Assembly: GCF_030936135.1 (NCBI RefSeq)
Contig: NC_082618.1
Location: forward strand, 5,739,034-5,803,033
Length of the DNA: 64,000 nucleotides
Direction of reading: 5' to 3'
Origin: Gavia stellata
Lineage: Eukaryota > Chordata > Aves > Gaviiformes > Gaviidae
The notes under the pieces are model-generated. The model had not been told where the DNA came from. It did not search any database and worked only from the letters and a program-made list of their open reading frames with translations. Made by a program: the position numbers and the translations under genes. Below, piece after piece: positions 41,601-53,600 of this stretch. Numbering within the stretch: position 1 is the stretch's first letter; every line of letters starts with the position of its first letter.

Positions 41601-44600
41601 CAAGCTGTTTGCTCAAAGACTCATCAATAAGTCATAAGTCCCAGAATGGAAGTCAAAAGAAGGGAAAAAACAGTTGCTCAGGCAGAATAAATAGTAACTT
41701 CCATTGCATTCTCTTAAATCTAAAAAGAGAATGAGCTGCTTCAAAATATTCCCCTCTATGGGCTGCTACGCTACAGGAACCCAACCTAGTTCCATCTTCT
41801 GGAGACTTGAGGCAAGGGAGACATGCTACAGTGCAAGTTAACTGCATCTTTGGGATACTGGGAAAATCATCCTGGAGGACCCAGCTACACAGAGCAGAGA
41901 GGAGTCACTTGCTGAGCTGCGTACCACAGAGCGGCTGCACATGGCAGCAGTGGGGAAGAGTCTCCTTCCAGGGAGAACTGTCTGCCTGATGAGCACTTCA
42001 AGACCAATGCCCCTGAGGCATGCCAGGACTGATGGAGACCGTCTCTGGTCCAAACCATAGGGGAACATCTCCCTACATCTGCCTCTATCAGATTGGCAGC
42101 CTAATCTGATAAAAAGCCTCTTTAGGGAATGCTGTCCCTGTCATGCACCAACAGCCTCATTAATGAAGCACTGGCTGCTTACATCACTCCTCCCCTGCTT
42201 TTCCTGGAACATGTCTTGTTTGCATTGGATTAAGCTATCTGGGGCAGGGATGTGCCAATGCCCTTGTAAAGCACCGTGGAAGTTAAGAGCACTAGAGAAA
42301 TATTAATCACTCAGCAGTTGCCATCTTTCCTGCAATTCCTTTAATTGCCTCAATTCTTGCTGACAGCTCTCGCTGCCTGCTCCACCACAGGCGTGCACTT
42401 TCTCTGTTCAGACCAGGTCCAGTTCGTCAGCCCAACCAAACCTCGAGCCCAGTTTACAGAAGAGTGTTACTGGAACAGACAAAGACCTTAATCTACACAG
42501 ATGCAAGCAGTGGGTTGGAAGTGTTTGAAAAGGCAAACCCAGAAAAGTCAAGAAGTGTCAGCTTCAGTCCTCCTGGAAGAGACTAGCAAAAGGAACAGGA
42601 AGATGTTTTTGCCAGACTCATGGCCCACATCCATGAGGTCTGCCTGCTTACCCTAAACACCCGGTAATTTGTTACTAGAGTCTTTTGCCACATTGTGTTG
42701 AGCCAAACTGGGCTGAGCACCTGCTGATCTCCCCCTGCCCCGAACGAGACAATCCTTACCTGGAGGTTGTTCAGAGGCTCCATTTTCATGACTGGTCCCA
42801 GAGTATTGAGGGGCAGGGAGACATCAATACTTTGGTTTGGCATCAGAGGCGTGTGAATGGCCAATGGGGTGCTCGGGATGACCCCAAAGCTGGGCAAAAG
42901 AAAACCAGAGGTGATGAGAACAGCACTGCACTGCCCAACACCTATTCCCTTTTTGCCACGCACAAGCTGCCTCATCTTCCCGTTACTCCTGAGCTGCCCC
43001 TGCTGTTACCGCAGGGGAGGAACACAGCTCAAAACGTGCACCTCGGCAGATATTCAAACTAGGACAAGGCACAGGAAACTCCGTCAGGCTGGTGTCCCTG
43101 ACAACATGCACCATTCTGCCCAGGGGACCAGCGTCTGGGAACTCTTCCATTACCCACACGGCACTGGTCTACGTGCCGAGCAGCACCCTGCCCAGCAAGG
43201 AGTGGCACCTGGACTCAAGACTCAGGCCTGTGGGCTCCCTCTTACAGAGCTGCAGAGCACTAGAAGTAGAGTATATCACACACTGCATGGCTGTTATATC
43301 ATTGGGAGCCATGGAAGAAGGAACTGGAGCCAACACAGAACAAATACATGGCCAAGGAGGACTACGTGGTTTATAACAGAGCACTGTAGAACAAATGAAT
43401 CAAGGCAGCCAGCTGTCTGGTCCCAAATGACAGCGTCTGGCTCTGTTGCTTGGTTTGAGGCTCCTTCAGCTGGGGACATATACCACCATAGCAAAGCGAA
43501 TGTTTACTTGCCCCTTCAGTCCAAGAGGCATTTAATTCCACAGGCACCTCTACTTAGCATGGAGAAAAGGAAAAGCAGCTAACGTTTAACATAACACTTC
43601 TGTATTATGTACCAACTTCTTTTCGAAGGCAGATGGAAGTTCAGATACGAAGGCAGATAGAAATTCAGATACGTAAGATAGTTTTGGTGTCCACTCGTGA
43701 CTGTGTTTCTCCTTAGTGCAATTCACATTAGCTCAGAGGTGATAGAGCATTTACAGGAACAAAGATACGTAGATGTGTATATTTATTTTATGCCCCAAAA
43801 AACTGACACTGCCTCTGCACAGAATCAGCTGCATGCTTATTGGGTATGTCACTCTTTCAGAAAGCAGCAGATGCCCCAGTTCCTTGTTCTCCTTAGTTTT
43901 CAGCTCTAGGCAGCTGAAGTAAGAATATTCTCAGCAAAAGCCTAGCCACACAATTTGCCTTCTGCAGCCATTTCACCTTGGGGGAACATAAGCCCTAGTG
44001 TTTTTCCTTAGACTCAGAGGGAAAAGAAAGTTGCATTTTGCTATTAAGTGGCTGTGGCATTACAGCACACTAGAGCTCTAGCTTTTTTTTTTTTTGTTTG
44101 TTTTTTAATGCTTTATTCCAAGACTGCAGTGAATGTGCTTAGTAGCAGCAGGAGAGGAGGAAAAGCAATAGAAACTTCCCAATCACAAACCTTAATATTT
44201 AAACCTAGAGAGCCAGCCCACTGCAGCTCTTTCCAATGCACCAGCGACAGTGGAAAGCAGTAACAGGAGAACAGCATTTGTAGAAGAGTAAATAGTAGTA
44301 GATTGTACACAGAGCATGTGCGGATATGCTGCAAAAGGAGAAACTGCTGTTTTACTGTACAGTATTTAAACTTCTTACATCCTTGAGAAGTACCATGTAG
44401 GTGTGGCTGGAACACAGCTTGATGTATGGGGAAAAATCACAAGCAAAACAGCTTTTTTTCAGGCCAATTTGCATGACACATTTCCATATAGCAGCTTAGC
44501 AAAACTCTCAAGAAGATATAGCAGTCCAGGGAGAACATTTACTAAGACTTACTTAACATAATGTCTTTTGTAAGTAAATATTATTCGTCCCAAGAAATCC

Positions 44601-47600
44601 CAAATTTGCAAGGCTAACAGTGATATTAAAGAGACTGTTTCAGTGGATCTTTAGTATAGAGAACCCTTTTCCAGTGAAGGGATATTAAGAAATACAGTGA
44701 AAATTTCAGTCACAAGGTATTTTTTACAGTCTTGGTAAGAACTAGCCTGGTCCTTGCTCAAGGTAACATAGAGCAAACCACACGATAAGCTCTCTCTGAT
44801 TGGGAAGGATATTTGTGGGAAGACACCGTGGCTGTACTGCCATGTCATGTCTTCTGGATGAGATGGGTTTCTGAGAACAATCCGTATGCTCTAAACATTC
44901 AAGTGGCTGCTCCTTCTGACAAAATTGTTCTGCTGCCAATTACAGGGAAAACATGTGCCATAGGCTCTTACCTTGCAACTTCTTCACTGACAAATAGCTT
45001 ATTAATGAGACGCGTACTTCCAGACAGTCTGAGGGGCAGCACAGCAATTAAGTCAGGAGGTAGAGGCATTACAGATTGATACTTCCGCAGCTCAAATGCT
45101 TGCCTGTTTATGCTCTCGCTTTCCTCAGGGCACTTACTGGCTGTAAAACCACTAACCTGCCTAAGAACTCATGAGGCTGCTTTAAAACTCTGCAGAGATT
45201 AAATGGGGCAGATGCTGTTTCAGAGCTAGGAGAATGACAGGACTGTCTGCTGCCTGTTTCCTCACAGATTTATCAGTCTGTATATCCAGCCCTTTCACAC
45301 AACTGTGGTGTGATGGAGAGTGCAGGCTGTATCATCCAGCTATTTCCGTGACTGCATTATATACCTACATAAAAGTCGCCCCTATATCTAGCAGTGTAGA
45401 CGCAGACTCCTTTCATAGGAGCACGCCATCTTTTTAACACAGTGGACAGAGTGAATTGATTTCTTACCTGTTCTTATTGAACTGAATGGCAAAGTCGGTC
45501 ATGTGCTGCAAAGCCTTATTGGTAAAGTTCATCTCCATGTAGATGTGTCCCTGCCTATGACTGAATGTGCCAGAGATCTCCAATCCTTTAGCCTTCACTG
45601 CAGGCAACCAAACCTGGAACACAAGAGATGTCATTCAGCATGAGAAGTCTGACCTGAAGATAACAAATAAGCACAGTTTTCCAAACCACAGAAAAGTTCT
45701 GAGTTCAGAAATCCAGCTACATTGGCACATTAAGCCCACAAATGCTAAAGAAACACTACAGGGAAGATACGACATGGGGTGTTGAAAGGATCAAGCTCAC
45801 CAATGAAAAACAAGCTTGCTGCTCCTAATCCGTGTTCACAGCACTCACATAAGAATTCAAATATACTCTAACATTAGTGTGCACAAGAAACAGTGAAAGC
45901 TTGTGTCCATCACACTAATGAGAGACTTACCAAGTCTGCTGATGGACAGGCTTCTCCAAGGATCTGTTGGGCTATTAGAGGCAGGACAATACTGAAGTTT
46001 GAACCAAATAAAATCACAGGGCTGATACTATTAGCTGTTTGGGTGCTGGATTCCCAAATCATCTTTCTGGGAAAAACCCAGACTCAAATTTCAGTGTGCA
46101 AAATGAAGTACTTAGCTCAAAATTACTGTGTTCTTTCGTACTTGGTCTTGTATATAGTGCAATACTTGCAAGCAGCTAAAGACCAAAAGCTTTGAGTATG
46201 CTCTGCTGTACCTTGAGATTCTAGATTTCAAAGGATGACTTTAGTTTATTCATCCATTGACTATTTAATAAGAGTGCCAATTTTTGTTTATTCCCTTTCA
46301 GGCATGAAAGGCTAACCCTGAGCTCCTTGTGACTGCTCCGCAGCCTGTTACCAGAACCATGTTCTGCATCTCGCCAACCCTTCAGATGAAGCACGCTTCA
46401 GTCAATGCATCTGCGATCTCTGTCACTAACAGAGCATTTATCCGCATTACACTGTGGCATACTCATCCCAATCACTTGATTTTATCTTCACTGTCATGTT
46501 GGATTTGTCCAAATAAATGAATCTTCTATGAAAGTTGTAGCAAGTTGTATCCTGCCCTCAGTTTCCTGGGGAAACTTGCTAAGAAGTAAGTCTCCAGGAA
46601 AGCTGCTCTGACAAAATTGAAAGTCTCATATCTTATATTAGCCATTCCTTAGAGAAATATTGTTACAGTCAAAATGAGGGAACTGCCAAAAAACCAGAAG
46701 TCTGTAACTAACAGCTAACATGGTCTCCAACACACTGTTACTCTGCCTGAGAAAAACCCAGGACATCCCTAATGGGACTAAGTTGAACTAAGGTGTCCCG
46801 ATAGCAGCAGAGATCCACAATAAAGGGGACAAGCAAGCAATCTCAGACTTCTTGTAGCCTAAGGTAAGGCAACATACTGAGGATGTTCTTTTTCCTTACG
46901 TACAGACTTCGGCGCCACATATCCTCCAGGAGCCATGCCTATACCAGATGAGAGCTCAAAGAGATCGTTGAGTCCACTGCTCACCACTGCTGGGGTGGGT
47001 GAAGGGGCAAAGGTGGCTGGCACAGAAGAGGGAATGTAGGTCTGCCCCACCTGGAGGGATTAGAAAGAACAGGCACCGATTAACAACACATATGAAGAGC
47101 ACTACTTTATTAAATAAAGCATGAACTCGGGCAATAGCCTAAATATTTTAAAGCCATTTGCAACTTCCCCGCTGAATTATCAATAGTGCTAAATAATGCA
47201 TTTGAATTCCAAAGCTCTTGGCAACTAATCCCTACACTCGGCTGTCACCTCAACCATGCAATAGCTTTCACATCATTTTTCATAGCTCCAGTTATCAACT
47301 CCCACTGTAGAGGAATCTTTCTTCTCCATCTCTCCTTCTCATAAAGACAATACGCTTTGTGGATCTACCCTACATAAACCCAGGGAAAAGAAAAAAATGC
47401 TTCAAATCTTTCCCTAACTACGAGTCTTCAGGAATCTGCAAGATTTTGCATATCCAGAGATAGCAAGGGAGTCATGACCGTATTGCATACTCCCACCCAA
47501 AGCCAGAGCTCTGCATTCTCAGCACTATGGTCCAAAAAGTTCATTACGTGAAGCAGAACTCGTTGTCTCTGCCTGCCAGAGGACAACCTTTCTGCAAAAA

Positions 47601-50600
47601 GGGCAATCCTTCCCTCCCAGGGCTTAAAATGAGGACACCAAACCTGGAATATTAACCTTTAGGTGCCTAGCTCCAGGTGGGATAGTCACACTCGAGTTAA
47701 GCTCCCAAGTTCTCTTCTTTACTGTGAGCAGGAAGAATTACACGCTTGAGAATAGGATTCACCACAGTCAGCAGCCCAGGAACAGGCAGAATGACTAAGG
47801 CAGGCAATAGGAAATACTGGTGACTGGTCCAGGTCTGAAGTCTCACTGTTGTTCTGTGTTCAGGAACCCACCTGAGATGTGGTGTTTCGATCAACCCTTC
47901 GGACAGGGAAGACTGGTGGTTTTACAGAACTGCTTGGTGCATTTATGCTGGCCCAGGAAGGCAGAGACCTGGCTTTGTAGGTGTGATCACTGCAGAGTAA
48001 CTCACTCCCATGTCCTGGTGCGTCCTGCCTGGGGGCTACAGCTATACTGTACCACCGGCTCTCCTCTGCCCTCATGCTGGAGTTAGAAAGGAATGCAAGA
48101 TTCACAGGGAAAGAAGCAGAGAGAATGACTGCAGCCATAACAACGGTCTCTGAAAAGTCCTTACTCCAGAACTGAGTATGCTTTCCTCACCGAATTACTG
48201 GCTACGCAGTCCTGGGAAGAGGGACTGGAGCTTTCACCGGGAGATTGCTTTTGGGTGTGGGTTGGAGGCACACTCCCTCCTGCCCACTGCATATCCAAGT
48301 CATCTTGCATCCTTCTCCTGTGCTTTCCTGGAAGAACCTGGTATGCAGTTGAAGCCAAGGGTGCTTTGGAAGGAGCCTGAAAGTCTCCCATGTCCTGGCA
48401 AGCGCTCTAGGCACTAGGACACTCACAAAGCACAGGCACAGAGAAGGAGGCCGGTGGCAGGCAGAGTTCAGCACTGACCACGCATACTAGGAAAGCTCAG
48501 AGCGCCTGACTCTGATGTCCAGGAAAAATCTTCTGTGGCGTTTGGGAGGAAAAAAGCACCGAGTTCAGACAAGCCCGTGGTGACACTGAGTTAGGGTTAC
48601 AACAGAACAGGCTTTGTGAGTAGAGAGGTAAGCATCCTTGGCCTTTCAGCAGCCAAAGCAGTTGCATAAGGACTGGAGTATTGCCAATGTTAACGCTGGT
48701 GCTCAAACTAAAAGCTCTGAGAAAGAAGAGCTGAGCAGATAAGAGTCAAGAGCTCTGGCCCTGGCTGCTCTTAAGAAAGCCCAGGTGACAGCTGGACTCA
48801 AAGCAACATAGGTTGGGACCCGTGTGTTTCAGTTGCAGTTGTCCATTTTCAAACACCTTCAGGGATTTAAGCATCTTCCAGCACATAATGGGTGAGGTTG
48901 TATTTAAAAACCCTGAGCTTTGAGCAGCTTTTTAAATTGGGGAAAAAAATGGAATGGCACTTACTGCCGGGCTTCCTCCAATGCCCCCGCCAAGGTCACT
49001 GCCAAGCTGAAAGAGAGAAGGAGAGAGAGGAGAGAAAGACCGAGTTCATTTAAGCCAAGTGTCAGATGGCCGGAGCAGAGCTCAGTTGACCGCACTGCTG
49101 TGAGCACGTCTTGCTTGCTGCATACAGGACAGACAGAAATGCAATGACGGGAAAGCACAGGGAACAGAGGGGCTTTTTTTGCTGTTTGCAAGCAGAGCTA
49201 TTTGGAGAACTACCCCACACACCTACTTGCGGACAGGAGCATTTTGCAGGTTAATAAGAACAAAACCTCATCCCCTCTCGCTCCTGTCACCTGTACCACA
49301 AACTGAGCAATTCTTCATGTTTCATGCATCAGTGCTTTCCCTTCAACCTACCACACTGGCTGCCAGCAGTCCTGAGCAGCTCCACAAAACCCAGTGGGGT
49401 AACTGTGAAATGGAATAAAAATAAAACTGACAGGAAGCTCATTTCCTGAAAGCTTTAGTTTTCTAGGGAACAGCCACGAACTATGGGAAAACACAATGCA
49501 TCTTGGCTACGTTCCTCTGACATGCGGCTCTTTTCAATAACCAGGAAGAAAGAGAACGGGACATGTGCCGGCTGTTAAAACAGCTCAGTTAGGTGGGCTT
49601 CGTCTTCCCTTTGAAGATGCTCCCCTCCCTTAAAGAAGACAAAACCAGCTTCATGATCTAATGGGCCACTCGAATAGTAAAGAGACCTTACGGTGCACTA
49701 GGATATTTCAGTAACGATCTCTGCCAAGCTACACAGCTACAGTTTGCAGTGACTGAAATAGCCATGATATACCACCCGCGCAACCTTCCATAAACACTAA
49801 ATCCTCCCTGAAGCCCTTCTGCCAAACCATCCTGCAGCCCACCTAGAAGCTGTCCTACCATGAACTCCCTTTACAAAGCACACAGACCACTTTGTCGGTG
49901 ATAAAGCCCTTTTTTTTTTTTTTTAAACATCCACACCATTCTACACGCTTGAGGGAATTCAGTGATCAGGACAGACTCCAAAGCTGGCTACAAGTGCTGT
50001 TTGTGAGTACAACATCACTCCTGTGAATATTTATAAAGCACTCGACAGATGACTGATAGCCAGGAGGAAACAAGAACAGATCTGCAGCGGTTATTCACTA
50101 CAGAGACACCTCTAGGCTTATCTGTGACCTAGGTTTTTGTTCAGAAGACCAATAGTAGTTTTTTTTGCCTAGTGCAGGGTTTTCGTGAGTCACATTCAGA
50201 CAAGGCTCATGCCCCAATAACGTGCATGGAGGATGAAGCAAGTGCAGGGACGAGGTAGGAGCCAGCCCCATGGGGCAAAGGCTGGACCGGCAGAGCAGAA
50301 CAGCAGAGCTCACCTTGTGGATGGCTTTGCTCTTCCATTTGATCAGGGTTTGGGGGGTTTATTTGCTTTAAAAGAGCATTTGACAAACTGGGTCAACAAA
50401 GGCTCTAGGTATGTTATTCAAATATATGCTGATGTGTTAAGATATTGAAAAAACCCACTCCATATAGCTAAAACAGAAGCTTCCAGGAGTGCACGTGCTT
50501 AAAGCCAAAAAGGCTCCAAGCCTTTCCCTCTGCACAGAAGACCTGGAAATTCAACTTTGTTCTGGTCCCTGCCAGCCTGCTCCCTGGGAGATCTCATGAC

Positions 50601-53600
50601 AAATGTATTTTACACTGGTCAGGAGATACCATAAAGCTTCATACTTCTCTCCCTCAGAGCACAGATAAAAAGGACAAAATGTCCTGAGAACAGCAGCGAA
50701 GTTGCAAGACAGTGACTTACTAGATGATCACTAGCCTCCAAAAAACCTGTAAAATTTGACAAATCCCCATGCTGTTCTGGATCCTCCTTCTATCCCCTGG
50801 CATCTCTCCTTCCCCTAGTCTCCACAGGAGCCACCTGATGCAATATTAGCTACCATAAGTAGGTGTTAGAGGAGTACAAATCACACACAATTTGCCTTTT
50901 ATTAAGAAGCCTTAAGAGCTTTTTTCCTGTGTGAGACACAGTTTATCCCTACTTGAAGTCATGGCAGAAATTTAGAGGGTCCCTCATCCTCTGCAACAGC
51001 CACCTCTTCAAACAACAACCCATCCTCTTGCTGCCCACAGCAGCGCAGTGCACGAGTCCAGTTTTTCTTAGCTTACTTAAGAGATAACAGATAAGAGTGA
51101 GCGATTCCAAAGTCAAAAGAAGGATCAGTCAGTCACAGACCAAAGGAAGGGAACCAGAGGTTGCAAATCTAATTAATATTGAGCTTATAAAATAGGGCTT
51201 ATTACCCTGTCAGGTCTCCCCCACTGAAACAGCCTGCCAGAGCAGAGGTTTATTCTATGGACTGCTCTTTAAGCCAAGCCATGTTTTAGATTAATATATC
51301 AGATCACTTACATCTTGTTACTGGCTCACTGAGGAGTAATAAATGCAACTATTATACCTCATCCCTATTCATAGTCTTGCATGCAGATGAACTTCACACT
51401 TTATACTGACAGGCAGTGAAGTCCAGAGGAAAAGAAAAAAGGTAAAGAACCCAGTTCATTTCCAGATATTATTGTACACACAGAGGATTTCCGGTACTGT
51501 TGTCTGAAGCAGAAGAAAGACTGGTTTATCAAGCAGCAAGCATTTTACAAAGGGTATTATGGAAATGACTGAATAATTCTGCATAATCAAGCCAGATGTT
51601 AACTATTCTACCATTTCCTATTACACTAATCATAAGAAGCTGCAGGCTAGGGATCCAGCCTCGAAAAAACCTGTACACTGGTATCTGCATGCACTCACTA
51701 TGAAGGAATGACATATTGGGGTTCCTCAAGCTATCCGCAAGTCTTCCATTTTCTCTAGCTGTCAGGCCTTGGGGGAAAAGTAGAATTTGGATTTATTGCT
51801 TGTCTTGAGTCAAGACTCCCGCTCTCACCCCCTCCAAGGCAGAAAAAAAACCTCACTAGCTCAGAGAAATTACCATGAGCCTCCTTACATTTCTAGATTG
51901 CATCCAACATCTCTGCTTTGTGGTAGAAAAGATCTCTTTCCAATGCCAGGAAGCTCTGACCTGCTCCTCCTGAAGCCTCACTTTACTCATAGGAGGGGTC
52001 TGCACACAGCAGCCTGCCACTCTCTTGGCTCCTACACTCGGGACCAAGAGCGGCAGATGTGTGCTACAAAGCCACAGAGCAAGCTCCAAGGAGTTGGCAG
52101 CTTCACCAGGTCCCTACAGGCAGAGCTGGCTCTGCCTATATAGTGAAAAGAGAAGTGGCAACATTTGTACCCCAACAGAAATTAAGGGGGAGAAAAGTTA
52201 AGAACTAATACAATCAGTTCCACATCAGATCCAGGGTGCAGTACCCATTGTAGCAGCACAGAAGTCCCTTTCTCCATTTTTCTTGCCTGTCACCCTCCCA
52301 TATCACCCATGCTTCTCCCATTCAGAAACTCCAGGTCCGGTTTACCCAGTCCTCCTGCGACATGCCCAAGATCTAACTTTATTCCAAACTGAAATGATGG
52401 AAGAGACCATAACAGCGATGTGTGTAGTAAGAGGGAAGGAGGAAGACAGAGAGAACAGGAACCAATTACCCACAGAGCATCCTCTCCCATCTGGAGTGAC
52501 AGGCAGAGTGCAGAAGGAAAGAAGCAGATATTAGTCAGGCATGAAGTGCTGCTGAACCAATTCCCCAGGGCTGGCAGCTCTAGTTAACCGTTTCCATTCA
52601 TCTCATGGGCAGGAAGACGCTCCTGTCGGAAGGACAATGTGAACCTGCCTTCCATGGGAGCAGGCAACAGCCCCGCGGAGGAGAGGACCACGTTAATACA
52701 GCTGCCGGCCCCACCCAGGCTGACATGCTTGCTGTGAAGGTGGGGTGGACGAGGGCTGCCACTTGGTCTCAGATGGCCAAGGGGAACTTTTGGCTGGGAA
52801 CTTGCGGCACAGCAAAGCCCTGATCCTGAGCCCGAAGTTGGCAGGCTTGCCTCTTGCTGAAGAGCACAAAGCCTCTGTCCAGGCTGAAGAGCTGCCAGCT
52901 TCAGGAGATGAGCAGGGGATGAACAGGGAGCCTCTGCCACCAAACACACGAAGATCTTCAAAGAGGAATTCTCTTCATTCCCTCCAAACCCATCCTGCCA
53001 CAACAGCACTCAAGCAGCCACATGGGTTTAAAGAGGAGGCTGGACTCGACCCTATAACAACAAAAACAGTACTAGCACCTCTTCCCAAACTGCATCGGCG
53101 TCTTTACTTTGTTTTAGTTGGCTCGGACAGTGTTGCGGCTGCTCTGCAGTTGAAGAGCATTTGCCCTGTAATTTCAGCTCCATGTGAGTAGTTATGCTGA
53201 CTTATGAAGTGCAGCAGTGGTGGAGTTACTGCATTAGGAGGGTTTATTTGCATCTTAACAGCAGCTTGTAATGAAGTGATTCTGCTGAAGTGTTCATGTG
53301 ATCCGGAGGGGTTACAATCACTTCTGCAACATGACGTGAGGCATTTGGAGCTCCAAAAAATAACAGGGAGGGCGGAGCCAGGGACAGAAGCCGCAACAAC
53401 CACTGCTCGGCTTGCGTCCATAGCATAGCCAGGGCTTTCAGAACAGCTATGCATTTCATAGAGCCATAATTTATGGGTTAAGAGGGGATGATTGCTGGCT
53501 CCTCCCTCCCTCCCACCTCAAACCAAGAGTTAAGCACCACAGCTCAAGAAGCCAGATGGGAGTATGCACTCAGTAACACAGCAGCAAGGAACACAAGGCA

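Larger units (their letters stand above)
34102..42759 (-). other. AP2B1: AP2B1 intron (8.7 kb)
   Basis: No exon. Contains a divergent CR1 fragment (about 36050-36290), a CpG-rich patch (about 38085-38285) and a MIR/CORE-SINE-like tail (about 42225-42310). Confidence 0.7.

Noticed and set aside
45100-45220. Possible MIR (cctgcctaagaactcatgagg ... gattaaatggg)
   Set aside because: Only two short phrases match and their spacing is off, so it is too weak to annotate.
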